A stretch of DNA of 28,436 bases from a virus, in the IMG/VR virus record IMGVR_UViG_3300032083_002600, positions 1 to 28,436 of that record. The stretch is one strand, 5' to 3'. This document shows positions 1-7,726 of this stretch, in pieces (the first letter of the stretch is position 1; each line of letters starts with the position of its first letter). The position numbers and the translations under genes are program-made. A model generated the notes under the pieces. The model did not search any database. It saw nothing but the letters and a program-made list of their open reading frames with translations, and was not told where the DNA came from.

Positions 1-1
1 C

Positions 2-91
2 TACGTGCCGCATAAAAGCGAATCCGACCCGCGCTGGTGGCGGTATGCAATGCCTGGCGGCCGGGCGCCGCGCGTGCCCTTTGCGGTCTGA
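2..91 (+). CDS. C-terminal fragment of an unidentified protein (5' end outside window)
   Basis: An open frame runs from the window edge to a TGA at 89-91. It encodes 29 residues rich in Arg, Trp and Pro (ending GGRAPRVPFAV). It lies on the same strand as the excisionase and integrase, 31 bases upstream of the excisionase start, so it could be the last gene of the early operon. I do not recognise the family. The evidence is only an open frame with coding-like GC use and correct placement, so an accidental frame is possible. Confidence 0.4.
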   Translation, partial: YVPHKSESDPRWWRYAMPGGRAPRVPFAV

Positions 92-122
92 TTTGTACAT
101 TATTTGAACGGGAGGTAGTGTC

Positions 123-377
123 ATGGAGCCTATGAAACTTGTGCCGTCGCCCTCTATCCGGTATGTCACGCTGAAAAAGTTTTCGGAATTCTCCGGCTAC
201 TCGGTCGGCGCGCTCCGCATGAAGATTAGCCGGGGCGAATTGGTGCAGAACAAGCATTTCCGCCTGGCCCCGGATGGGCGGGTACTTATTGACCTTCAAG
301 GATTTGAACAATGGGTAGAAAGCGCGAGCCGCAGAAGCCGGCGGGGATCGAATAACACCACGGCCGAATCCGCCTAG
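123..377 (+). CDS. xis: Excisionase-like DNA-binding protein
   Basis: This 84-residue protein has a small winged-helix/HTH region at about residues 14-66, with the pattern YVTLKKFSEFSGYS...ALRMKISRG...APDGRVLIDLQGFEQWVE. That pattern is typical of phage excisionase-like proteins that bend DNA at the attachment site and bias integrase toward excision. A GGGAGG at 110-115 lies 7 bases before the ATG and fixes this start over the second Met at codon 4. The gene overlaps the start of the integrase frame (ATG at 311), the usual xis-int arrangement. The basic C-terminal tail (SRRSRRG) is probably disordered DNA contact. The family call rests on sequence pattern and position; it could instead be a small regulator. 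Confidence 0.75.
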   Translation: MEPMKLVPSPSIRYVTLKKFSEFSGYSVGALRMKISRGELVQNKHFRLAPDGRVLIDLQGFEQWVESASRRSRRGSNNTTAESA

Positions 378-1486
378 ATTTCCGGTTCAACGGGGCGCGG
401 TGCCGGGAGCCGCTGGACCTGGATTGGTCGCCGCGCAATGTCATCGTTGCTGAACGGCTGCGCGCGGAAATCTCCGAGAAAATCCGGCTTGGCACGTTCA
501 ACTATGCGGATTACTTCCCTGAATCGCCGCGCGCTAAAGCCCTCGGCTCGCGCCGGCGCAATCCGCCGTTTTCTGAGGTGGCCGATGATTACCTCGACTC
601 GCTGGAAGTCGCGCACTCTACGAAGCGCGAATACAAAAAGGCGCTCAACTGCTATTGGACCCCTGTGCTCGGAACCGAGCCTATCAACTCTATTGGCTAT
701 GGCCGGCTGAAAGGCGTTGTAGCTGGCACGCCCTGGCCCTCGAACAAAACCCGCAACAATGCTTTGGTGTCGCTGCGCGGCGTGTTCGCCTACGCGGTGC
801 GCGACAAGCTTATTACTGAGAATCCCGCGCTTGAAATTGAAAACCGGAAGCACCAAACGCGCGAGCCTGACCCGCTTACCCTTGCGGAAATCGACGCCTT
901 TCTTTCCGCGTGCAAGGAAGAAACCGAACGCAATCTTTTCGAAGTGGCTTTCTTCTCCGGAATGCGTACTTCCGAACTAATCGGCCTTTGGTGGTCGGAC
1001 GTTGATTGGCTCTCCGGCATTGCCCGGGTGCAACGCGCGTTCGTGCGCGGCAAGCTGAAGGCTACGAAAACCGAAAAGGCCCGTAACGTTGAACTTACCT
1101 CGCGTGCCCTCGCCGCGCTGAAGCGGCAACGCGCCTTTACTGAAGCCGCCGGCGCTGAAGTGTTCCGAAACCCGCGTACCGGCCAGCCTTGGCAGGGCGA
1201 TCAAGACTTGCGGCGCCGATGGAAAGTCTACCTGCGCGGCGCCAAGCTGCGCGCGCGGGAGGCTTATCAAACTCGCCATACGTTCGCTACGCTCGCAATC
1301 ATGGCCGGCGCCAATCCGGTGTGGGTGTCGCGGCAACTGGGCCACTCTGACCCTATGTTTACTTTCCGCGTGTATGCGCGCTGGATCGACGGCGCGGACA
1401 AGTCCCGGGAACTCGGCCGCTTGGACGCTGCAATCGCTGGCGACGGCTCTGCCTGCTCCGATTCCCCGGCCTCCGCCAAGCCCTAG
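311..1486 (+). CDS. int: Tyrosine-family phage integrase, frame interrupted by TAA at codon 15
   Basis: The frame from ATG 311 begins MGRKREPQKPAGIE, meets TAA at 353-355, then continues open to 1486. The segment after the stop (HHGRIRLDFRFNGARCREPLDL... to YADYFPESPRAKALG) matches the arm-binding N-terminal domain (DUF3596 type) of phage integrases, so the stop lies inside conserved sequence. The catalytic part is intact: the first Arg in SGMRTSELIGL, a Lys-rich beta hairpin (GKLKATKTEKARNVEL), the box II region YQTRHTFAT, QLGHSDPMFTF, and the nucleophilic Tyr in RVYARWI. No ATG, GTG or TTG follows the stop until GTG 578, which would remove the arm domain and leave 302 residues with the core-binding and catalytic domains. 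The gene is either a natural nonsense mutant, a short integrase, or a sequencing error. The enzyme class is secure; activity is not. Confidence 0.8.
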
Positions 1487-1503
1487 GCCGCCCCGCCGCT
1501 AAC

Positions 1504-1526
1504 GCCCGTCTACGGGGCTTATTTCG
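1504..1526 (+). terminator. Possible weak terminator after integrase
   Basis: A short hairpin (CCCG-TCTA-CGGG at 1505-1516, possibly extended by G1504 and C1518 with a bulge) starts 18 bases after the integrase stop and is followed by a modestly T-rich stretch (CTTATTTC). The stem is short and the T-tract is interrupted, so this is tentative. Confidence 0.25.
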
Positions 1527-1561
1527 GCTCTGTGATTAATTCCGGATATTGCTCGGTTTGT

Positions 1562-1643
1562 GGGGGCCATTTGGGGGCCATCGTGCATTTTCGCCCCGTA
1601 ACTTATTGATTCCTGCCCCTGGCTGGGGGCCATTTGGGGGCCA
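1562..1643. repeat. Two paired GGGGGCCA repeats, candidate integrase arm-binding sites (int side)
   Basis: A near-identical sequence occurs twice: pair one has units starting at 1562 and 1573, pair two at 1625 and 1636. Each unit reads GGGGGCCA(T), and the two units of a pair are 11 bp apart, about one helical turn. A third pair with the same spacing lies across the attachment core (1834-1853). Direct paired repeats flanking a core fit arm-type sites bound by the integrase N-terminal domain. The binding role is inferred. Confidence 0.6.
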
Positions 1644-1746
1644 AATCGTTTTACTATGTGCGCCTCTGTTATTTTGGGTGCTCACGTAAGCCTTTGAATT
1701 GTATAGCTATGTGCGGCTCTGTGTGCGCTTTTGCGCCTTTTTGAAA

Positions 1747-1774
1747 TGGTCGGGACGGCAGGATTTGAACCTGC
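1747..1774 (-). other. attP: Attachment-site core: 3' end of a tRNA (T-arm, acceptor strand, CCA), tRNA-Pro-like
   Basis: Read on the minus strand this is a perfect 17-nt T-arm (GCAGG TTCAAAT CCTGC, 1774-1758), a 7-nt acceptor strand CGTCCCG (1757-1751), discriminator A (1750) and CCA (1749-1747). A 5' acceptor of CGGGACG is implied; a C1-G72 start is characteristic of bacterial tRNA-Pro. No D-arm or anticodon arm lies upstream (minus strand, 1775-1850), so this is not a complete tRNA but the identity segment a phage carries to restore the host tRNA 3' end on integration. Integrase lies on one side and late genes on the other, with repeat pairs on both sides, which fits attP. A GCGC-TTTT-GCGC hairpin followed by CTTTTTG (1725-1743) adjoins it. 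Confidence 0.75.
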
Positions 1775-1833
1775 GGGCCGCCACGCCTAAGCGGCTGTTT
1801 TTCCTGCGCTTGATGGCCTTCGGGCAAAAGTTC

Positions 1834-1853
1834 GGGGCCATTCCGGGGCCATT
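1834..1853. repeat. Paired GGGGCCATT repeat on the late-gene side of attP
   Basis: Two GGGGCCATT units start at 1834 and 1845, 11 bp apart and in the same orientation as the two pairs on the integrase side. Together with those pairs they bracket the tRNA-derived core asymmetrically (about 105-185 bp on one side, 60-105 bp on the other), as P and P' arms do. Confidence 0.5.
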
Positions 1854-1877
1854 TTGTACTGCGGATCGCCCGAATTC

Positions 1878-1892
1878 TGCCGCCGGGCGGCA
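1878..1892 (-). terminator. GC-rich hairpin at the end of the late operon
   Basis: TGCCGC-CCG-GCGGCA forms a 6-bp stem a few bases after the stop of the last minus-strand gene (1897). There is no T-tract after it, so it would be a Rho-dependent or RNA-stabilising hairpin rather than a textbook intrinsic terminator. Confidence 0.3.
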
Positions 1893-1896
1893 CCTC

Positions 1897-2019
1897 CTAC
1901 CCGCCTGCCGCAAAGGCCAAAAAACCCACTAGCGCCGCAATAATTAGCGCGGCTATTAGGTCGGCTTTGTTCCAGTCCCCGTCGTCTATAACCCGCGCAA
2001 TCCAAGGCCGCCGCTTCAT
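1897..2019 (-). CDS. 40-residue small membrane protein of the lysis region
   Basis: The ATG at 2019-2017 overlaps the stop of the holin-like gene in an ATGA junction, and the frame ends at TAG 1897-1899. The peptide begins MKRRPWIARVIDDGDWNKAD and ends with one hydrophobic helix (about residues 21-38, LIAALIIAALVGFLAFAA) followed by GG. A positively charged N-terminus and a single membrane span at the end of a lysis cassette suggest an accessory lysis or antiholin-type protein, but I recognise no family. Translational coupling to the holin and a clean hydrophobic segment make it very likely a real gene. The other frames here are atypical in composition. Confidence 0.65.
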   Translation of the reverse strand: MKRRPWIARVIDDGDWNKADLIAALIIAALVGFLAFAAGG

Positions 2020-2570
2020 TTCGCTACGCCAAAATTCGGGCTGAACTTGTCCCAAGTTCTAAAACCGAAATAAGCCGCCGCCGGGCTTAGCATGACCACG
2101 GCTAGCGACCAATCTGCCCCCTGCCCATGGCCAAACGCCTGTATTAACTCCGTGGTGAATACATATATTGCGGTTCCGGCCCAGGACTGCCGCGCAATCT
2201 TTGGCCTAGTGCGGCGCACGTATTCGTCGCCGGCCGTGTCCCCCGTTCGGATCGTCTCCTGTTGTTCGTGGTGTTCGTGCTGCTTGTCGGCCAGTTCAAG
2301 CTCTAATAGTTTCCGGTGGTGCGCCCTTATGTCCGCCTCGTTCCGCTGGGCTATCTCCTCCAGTTTCACCAAGGTTTCCGGGTCCGCCTTTAATCGGGCT
2401 AGCGCCTTCGTCGGGTCGTCCGTGCCGGTGGCCTCTGTGACCATGCTGGCTACTGCCGCTATGCCCGCTGGAAGGTTCCCCGTTGCAACCGCGCCGGCGA
2501 GCCCTACTAGCCCCTTGCCGTTCTGCTTTAGCCAGCCGCCTACGTGGCCCCATGCTTCTGCCCAGTCCAT
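2016..2570 (-). CDS. Holin-like protein, GTA 3-TM holin family
   Basis: This 184-residue protein resembles the family described as a holin of three TM segments for gene-transfer release. Residues about 15-45 are a hydrophobic glycine/alanine-rich segment (GLVGLAGAVATGNLPAGIAAVASMV). A charged helical middle follows (about 55-108, with an HEHHEQQE run), then RRTRPKIARQSWAGTAIYVF and a second membrane region near residues 153-168. Such proteins sit in the inner membrane and release or admit lysis factors. AGGAG lies 6 bases before the ATG. Upstream is the coiled-coil/TM protein and downstream the coupled 40-residue membrane peptide. No endolysin is adjacent; the candidate one is at 25827-26321. 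Family assignment is by pattern. Confidence 0.7.
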   Translation of the reverse strand: MDWAEAWGHVGGWLKQNGKGLVGLAGAVATGNLPAGIAAVASMVTEATGTDDPTKALARLKADPETLVKLEEIAQRNEADIRAHHRKLLELELADKQHEHHEQQETIRTGDTAGDEYVRRTRPKIARQSWAGTAIYVFTTELIQAFGHGQGADWSLAVVMLSPAAAYFGFRTWDKFSPNFGVAK

Positions 2571-2579
2571 GCCTTGCTC

Positions 2580-3059
2580 CTAGCCTATCGCCCCTTGCCG
2601 AACCGCCCATGCCGCCAACAGCAGCGCAAAAGCGCCTATTCCGCCGGCCACCCATTTCACAATGCCCTTCCGGTCGGCTACTAATTCGTCGTAGGACTTT
2701 TCTTTGGTTATGAACCTTTCCAACGCCTTGCGCTTTTCTTCGCCTAGCCGGCCTTCGCTAATGCTCAATTCCAACTTATCCATGCGCCGGTCGAACTCCT
2801 GCACATGCGCGTCCAGGCTCGCCCCTACGCCCCGCGCCGTCTTCGCGCCATCGTCGGCTATCTTGTGTACGCAGGTCATCTCCTGGCCTAGCTCGGCTAG
2901 CTGTGTCTTCATCCGGAGCAGCGTCGCGTCTTCGTCGCTGAACTTCTTTTCTATCTTATGGCCCAGGTTTTCTATGGCGACCTCCATCGAGCGCATCCTG
3001 GTTTCCTTCGCCTCTGCAAGCTGCTGCCGCAGGTGCGCGTTTTCTTCTTCTGTGGTCAC
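2580..3059 (-). CDS. Coiled-coil protein with C-terminal membrane anchor (lysis-associated, unknown)
   Basis: The 159-residue product is predicted mostly helical: a long coiled coil from about residue 3 to 115 (EEENAHLRQQLAEAKE..., LDAHVQEFDRRMDKLELSIS), a charged stretch (EKRKALERFITKEKSYDELV), and one membrane span near the C-terminus (about 136-153, VAGGIGAFALLLAAWAV). Its place directly upstream of the holin and its topology suggest a lysis accessory or tail-associated membrane protein. It lacks a lipobox or N-terminal signal, so it is not an obvious spanin. I do not recognise a named family. The gene ends 9 bases before the holin start. Confidence 0.6.
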   Translation of the reverse strand: MTTEEENAHLRQQLAEAKETRMRSMEVAIENLGHKIEKKFSDEDATLLRMKTQLAELGQEMTCVHKIADDGAKTARGVGASLDAHVQEFDRRMDKLELSISEGRLGEEKRKALERFITKEKSYDELVADRKGIVKWVAGGIGAFALLLAAWAVRQGAIG

Positions 3060-3086
3060 GGCGCCGCCTCAAAGATGCCCGTCTGA

Positions 3087-4778
3087 TTAGTCGTTCGTGA
3101 AATAGGTGCCGGAAAAAATCAAATAGTTCGCATTATTACCGGTAGCTGCATCGTTGTAGGAATTAGCTGAGCTGTCGCTTTCGCCGTCTGCCGCAGTAAA
3201 TCGGCACGTCATTTTCTTGGCATCTGGGACTGTGGTAAGGAAATTCGGCGCCTCGCCCGCAAATCCGTTGTAGTAGCCAACTGGCACGACGTGGAACCCG
3301 CCCGCAATGGAACTATCCGCCGTGAATGGCAGGCCGCCTATCTGTAACGTGCCGGATGCCGACCCGACCGTGATTGAGTCAGTGCGGATCGCCCCGGTGA
3401 TATGCACCGCCTTACCGATTTTCTGGTAGTAACCGGCCGTCTCCTCCGAATAGGTAACGTCGTCGAAATCCGTACCCGACGCGATATATGTCGGGGTCCA
3501 TTCGCCCTCAACCGGAACCGCCGGGCTGCTAATGCGGTGGATCATTAGGCGGGAGTATGTTTGCTCCAATCCCCCGCCCGACTGCGTGTTCAGGTTCCCA
3601 CCACTGGACTGCCTGATTTGTACGGAGACGGTAGCACCGGCTTCAAAATAACTCTCGAAGTAAACCATGTGTCCGTGTGTCGACGCGTTCGCGGCGTCTA
3701 CCGTTCTGGTGTAAATGACTCCATCTATCACTATCAGGATGAAACGCTCACCTGTGGCATTAGCATCCCAACGGTTAAACGCGCTGATTGAGTAATAGCC
3801 AGGCTCTGGTATTACCGCCTCATCGCTGCCAAGCGACGCATAGTTGTCCGTGTCGTAAACGGCTGTGTCTAGTTCCATTGTGACAGTGGTTGAATCTGCA
3901 ACCGTCTGGTCTGCGGTCTGGATTAGATGGCAACCACTAAAACCGCTGCCCGCGACGGCGGTTTCAATCTTGCTGATAGAAAACTGCGGCTCTGCGCCCG
4001 CCACCGTTGTATCAAGATCAAGGTTCGAGCCGGTATTTTGGTATGCCTCCAGCGTCACGTAGTCGCCTGCGTCCAGGTAGGCAACCGTGCAAACTTCCAA
4101 ATGCCAGGAGGTAATATTGGCGTCGGCACGCCTGCCGTTTCTGGCAAGTCGCGTGCTTCCGTTCTTCATAATTTGCAGGTGCTGGGTGTGCGACGTCGCG
4201 GTATTGTCGTAATTGACATTGCCGATTATCAGGTAATAGCCGGGCTCCGGCGCCACGAATCGGTCCGGCGACGCTCCGTCATAAAATGCGTTGGAATCAT
4301 AACTTTCGGTATCGAATATCACGGCGGTTGCGGTTGCGGTGGCTAGTGTTTGATTAGTGGAACGGTAGACACTCGCTCCCTTGAACCCCGGCGAACTCCC
4401 CGCACCGCCTCCGCCTCCGCCGCCTTCAAATATCGTGAAAGCCGAGCCGTTATGAACATAAAAAGTGTTTTCGTCGGCGACCCAAACTTTCCAGCCCTCT
4501 GCGGGCGTGTAGATATCCCATTCGTCTGCCGGGTCGTCCCAGTAGGCCACTTTGCCGTCGTGGCCGGACCAGTCCCCGGTTCCTCCGCTGGCAATAATGT
4601 AGGCGTCGCCGTCGCTCGGGCTGCCTGGTGGCGTGGCTAGATCGCGGTCCAGGACCGTCGCGTGGAAGCCTACTCGGCTGATCTTTTTCAAATTGGCGTC
4701 CATGCCGGTGTTCCAGCCGGACTCGCCAAATGCCCAACTGTGGTTAATTCCGCTGTTCGGGTCCGTCTTCGCGGCCAT
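3087..4778 (-). CDS. Tail fibre / receptor-binding protein with DUF2793 and two C1q-like domains
   Basis: This 563-residue protein has a DUF2793-type N-terminus (about 1-115: PPGSPSDGDAYII, GKVAYWDDPADEWDIYTPAEGWKVWV). A glycine linker follows (119-126). Two related jelly-roll, C1q/TNF-like repeats come next (about 131-272 and 280-416), each with an EPGYY motif (residues 178 and 325), and then a C-terminal beta-rich domain (422-563). DUF2793 commonly attaches phage fibres; C1q-like domains form trimeric heads that bind surface ligands. The first gene after the tail tip in transcription order is the usual fibre position. AGGAG precedes the ATG. The recurring EPGYY motif indicates internal duplication. 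Its receptor cannot be told from sequence. Confidence 0.8.
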   Translation of the reverse strand: MAAKTDPNSGINHSWAFGESGWNTGMDANLKKISRVGFHATVLDRDLATPPGSPSDGDAYIIASGGTGDWSGHDGKVAYWDDPADEWDIYTPAEGWKVWVADENTFYVHNGSAFTIFEGGGGGGGAGSSPGFKGASVYRSTNQTLATATATAVIFDTESYDSNAFYDGASPDRFVAPEPGYYLIIGNVNYDNTATSHTQHLQIMKNGSTRLARNGRRADANITSWHLEVCTVAYLDAGDYVTLEAYQNTGSNLDLDTTVAGAEPQFSISKIETAVAGSGFSGCHLIQTADQTVADSTTVTMELDTAVYDTDNYASLGSDEAVIPEPGYYSISAFNRWDANATGERFILIVIDGVIYTRTVDAANASTHGHMVYFESYFEAGATVSVQIRQSSGGNLNTQSGGGLEQTYSRLMIHRISSPAVPVEGEWTPTYIASGTDFDDVTYSEETAGYYQKIGKAVHITGAIRTDSITVGSASGTLQIGGLPFTADSSIAGGFHVVPVGYYNGFAGEAPNFLTTVPDAKKMTCRFTAADGESDSSANSYNDAATGNNANYLIFSGTYFTND

Positions 4779-4782
4779 TGCC

Positions 4783-7539
4783 TTAGCTCCTGATTACCGT
4801 GAAATTGTGCATTTGCCAGCTTGTATGGCCGTCGCGCACCGCCTCTAGCTCTACGCGCACGCTGTCGTTTAGCGGGCTCTCTGCCGCCCATTCCCAGGAC
4901 GTGCCTGTAATACCGCTTTCGGTGTGCGCTAGCGCGTCTAGTTCGTCGTAGAACCGAAGCGTGTACGTGGTGCCTGCCTCCGGCCCTACGTCGCCTTGCG
5001 TGGTGTCTACTATGTCGCCGTCCGTCTGCTGTACCCGGTCGCGGTGCGCCCAGGAAACCGTGATGGTGTCGGTCGGGCCAATGCTCGCCGGGTAGGCGCT
5101 GGCGTTGATCTTGAAATTGCCCGGCGGGTACGGGCGAATTGCCCGGCTGTCCATCGTCGCGCTGACTTCCGTGGCCGCCGAAATGTCCAGTTCCCCGGAC
5201 CCCGTTACGGGCAGCAGCTTGCCGTTGATCGTCTCGCTGTCGGCGTAGGCTGTTTCATCAGTGGCGGCGAATTCATCCCAAAAATGGACGGCCGTACCTA
5301 TGGCGTGCGTGGCTGGTACGGTATCGAGGCAGCCGCGCTTCGCGCTCAGCGTCGTACTGGTGACACTGACGACTTTTACAATCTCCTGCCCGATCTGCGC
5401 GTGCGTTCCAGCGGTCACAAGGTCGGTATCGACCGCCGCCTGTATCGTGATCGTTTCGTCGAGATAGCTGATCGCCACGGCCACTTCCGCGTAGAGCGAG
5501 AATTGCGCCGTCTCGGCCTCGTTGTAGCCTGCTCCCGCGTCCACATATAGCCGCGCGTTGATGGCGCCGTCGTTCGGGCGGTCGCCAGCGAGCAGCAGAT
5601 AGCCTATTGTGTCGTCGGCTGTTAGCGCGTCATCCACGGCCGCCTGCCCCTGGCGCTGTACCAACTCGTAATAGGGCGCTTCCAGGGCTATCGGGTGCGG
5701 GCAGTTGTCTGGCTCGCTGACCGGGTCCGTCCACTCCGAGGGCTGGTCTACCGTCTCCAGCCCTACTGGCAAGGCAAAGGCATCCTGCACGCATTGCAGC
5801 CTTACCTTGTTCGTCTGCCCGTCGCCGAAGGCTATTTCCGTTACCCGCATGACCATGCTTTGAATGCCGTAGTCGGGCCAGGAAAGCTTGAACGGCTTAC
5901 CTACGTTCAGCGCCGCCGCGTCGCGGTTCGCGTAGATCGTGCAGGAAACTAGCGGGTTTGAAAGCGCGTATAGATCGCGCCCTGCCACCCGCTCCGCGAC
6001 TGCCCGGTTGGTAAATCCGGGGTATTCGTTTGTCGCGTTGATCGTCCCGCCCTGCATTTGCGCCAGCGCGGTGTCCTGCAAGGTCAGGCTGCCGGTTTTC
6101 TCGGTCTGCCAGTCCCAGTAGTTGATCGTTACCGAATTGACCAACTCGCCAACGGTCGGGCGCTTGTAGCCCTCTAGGCGTTCCACGTTGCTTTCATCCA
6201 GTTCGACCAGGCTTTCCGGGTCGTAGTCGTCGCGGATCAAATTCAGGACGAATTTGCCTGTTGAATTGTCCACGTAAAGCGTGGCGTCTATGTGCCGCAA
6301 GATATCCCGCACGAAGTCTTCTATGGGCGTCTCCCGGTCCCATAGCAGGGATATGCCCATCGCTTCATCGAACAGGGCATCTGACGCCTCCATGAAACTG
6401 GTGTCGTCTATATCGGCGTCGGCGTAGCCCATGCCCCAGTCGGGGTCTGTCAGGCACTCCCGGACAATATGCGCCGGGTTCAGGTCTACCTGCCCGTACA
6501 GCGCGCCTTTGATGATGTTCTCCATCGCCTCCGGGTCGCCGCCGTTTACTATCGGCACGCCGTCGTATGGCGTGTTATCGACGTAGGCGGTCCAGGTCGT
6601 TGTCGGGTGGTCGATGTTGATGGCGAAGCTGCGCACGTCCGTTAGTGCGTCCAATAAATCCTTCGCGCCTTGCGCGATCTCCTCCGAGGTTTCGGAGCTA
6701 TTGTTCGTGCTGGGGCCGCCGTCCGTCGTAAAAATGATCGTGCGCTCGGCGTCGGTCGGGGCGCCGTCGAAAAAGCTTTCCGCGTCCAATAAAGCCGCCG
6801 GGAAATAGGTCCAGACTCCGCTGCCGTGCGTGTCCGGCAGGAACGCCTTTAGCGTGTCAATCTGCGACTGCGTGGTGATGTTTCGCTGTAGTGAACTGGT
6901 CCGGGAGTCCGGGTTGGTGCCCCAGCCCACGATCATGATGTCTAGCTGCTCGATGAGCCCTATCTGTTTCAGGCCCCATACGAAATCAAGTACGCCGTAA
7001 ATGGCCTGCCGCTGGTTCTCGAAGCGCGTTTCCCCGTTGCTGACTATCGTCGTCATCGACCCGGAATGGTCGAGCGCTAAATAGATCGCTTTCGGTAGCG
7101 AATTAATATGCCCGATGGGCGCCTTCGCCTGGTACCACTGCGCTATGCCGTCCTGGCGCGTAAAAACCCGCTGCACGCGGAAGGCCCAGTTTTTGATGTA
7201 GGGGTTCATGCCTACGTAAACGCGCCGCAGAACCGCCGCCGCCACGCCCCGGAACGCGGGCACGTCACCTAGCTTCGATGCCAGGTAGTCGTTCGCGTCC
7301 TGCGTCGGCTTGCCGCTCTCGAAGTCCACGGCGCCGCTTACGCCGCCCTCGCGGGACTCCCCGCCGAACAGGCCCGGCTTGCTGATCGTTAGCTGGCCGT
7401 CGTAAACGATCCCTTCCCATGCCTTGCGCTTGTCCACGTCTATGCGCAGCAACTGATCGACCGGGCCGTGGCATAGGCCCATGTGCATGCCAAGGTAATA
7501 CTTGTAGCCGACGACTACCTTTTTACTGCTGCCGCCCAT
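4783..7539 (-). CDS. Tail-tip / host-specificity protein (phage tail component family) with inserted von Willebrand A domain
   Basis: The 918-residue product is the central tail-tip protein. Residues 1-140 and 351-600 match the phage-related tail component family found in lambda-J-like and GTA-type hubs (NPAHIVRECLTDPDWGMGY at 354-372; LVNSVTINYWDWQTEKTGSLTLQDTALAQ at 466-494). Between them, about 150-348, is a VWA domain with a complete MIDAS: DHSGS (D157, S159, S161), T244 and D273 in FTTDGG. The C-terminal third is a run of beta/fibronectin-like modules. It would sit at the distal tail below the tape measure and contact the host surface. The start overlaps the upstream 67-residue gene by 17 bases. 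The VWA insertion is the odd feature; it may bind a protein ligand through a divalent metal. Confidence 0.8.
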   Translation of the reverse strand: MGGSSKKVVVGYKYYLGMHMGLCHGPVDQLLRIDVDKRKAWEGIVYDGQLTISKPGLFGGESREGGVSGAVDFESGKPTQDANDYLASKLGDVPAFRGVAAAVLRRVYVGMNPYIKNWAFRVQRVFTRQDGIAQWYQAKAPIGHINSLPKAIYLALDHSGSMTTIVSNGETRFENQRQAIYGVLDFVWGLKQIGLIEQLDIMIVGWGTNPDSRTSSLQRNITTQSQIDTLKAFLPDTHGSGVWTYFPAALLDAESFFDGAPTDAERTIIFTTDGGPSTNNSSETSEEIAQGAKDLLDALTDVRSFAINIDHPTTTWTAYVDNTPYDGVPIVNGGDPEAMENIIKGALYGQVDLNPAHIVRECLTDPDWGMGYADADIDDTSFMEASDALFDEAMGISLLWDRETPIEDFVRDILRHIDATLYVDNSTGKFVLNLIRDDYDPESLVELDESNVERLEGYKRPTVGELVNSVTINYWDWQTEKTGSLTLQDTALAQMQGGTINATNEYPGFTNRAVAERVAGRDLYALSNPLVSCTIYANRDAAALNVGKPFKLSWPDYGIQSMVMRVTEIAFGDGQTNKVRLQCVQDAFALPVGLETVDQPSEWTDPVSEPDNCPHPIALEAPYYELVQRQGQAAVDDALTADDTIGYLLLAGDRPNDGAINARLYVDAGAGYNEAETAQFSLYAEVAVAISYLDETITIQAAVDTDLVTAGTHAQIGQEIVKVVSVTSTTLSAKRGCLDTVPATHAIGTAVHFWDEFAATDETAYADSETINGKLLPVTGSGELDISAATEVSATMDSRAIRPYPPGNFKINASAYPASIGPTDTITVSWAHRDRVQQTDGDIVDTTQGDVGPEAGTTYTLRFYDELDALAHTESGITGTSWEWAAESPLNDSVRVELEAVRDGHTSWQMHNFTVIRS

Positions 7540-7726
7540 CGGCCTCTTGCTCCGCTATCTCTGCTACCCGGATCGCCATGGCGTCGCCGGTCGCCGCCAG
7601 TTCGTCGGCGTCTATCCCTTCGCGCAGGAACTTCGGCCAGTCCAGGCCGTGCCGCTCGAAGAAATGCCGCGCGCCCCGGCTGCACATGAGCGCCCTGCGA
7701 ATGTGCCGCATGTAAACCGTGGTCAC
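7523..7726 (-). CDS. Small conserved tail-tip-associated protein (67 aa)
   Basis: A GTG at 7726 overlaps the stop of the upstream gene (GTGA) and follows a GGGAAG. It starts a 67-residue frame with the segment MRHIRRALMCSRGARHFFERHGLDWPKFLREGIDADEL, including a CSRGAR...HGLDW pattern seen in small proteins next to tail-tip genes of proteobacterial siphophages. A longer frame in the same register exists, but its extension runs back through the upstream gene and is low-complexity basic sequence. The function is unknown; a tail-tip assembly role is inferred from position. Confidence 0.7.
   Translation of the reverse strand: MTTVYMRHIRRALMCSRGARHFFERHGLDWPKFLREGIDADELAATGDAMAIRVAEIAEQEADGRQQ

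Noticed and set aside
1747-1830. A complete tRNA gene on the minus strand
   Set aside because: Only the T-arm, acceptor strand and CCA are present; no anticodon arm, D-arm or 5' acceptor strand (CGGGACG) is found upstream.
1669-1893. 74-codon frame on the minus strand through the attachment core
   Set aside because: It translates the tRNA 3' end (VQILPSRP), a well-known artefact, and its GTG abuts the putative SD with no spacing.
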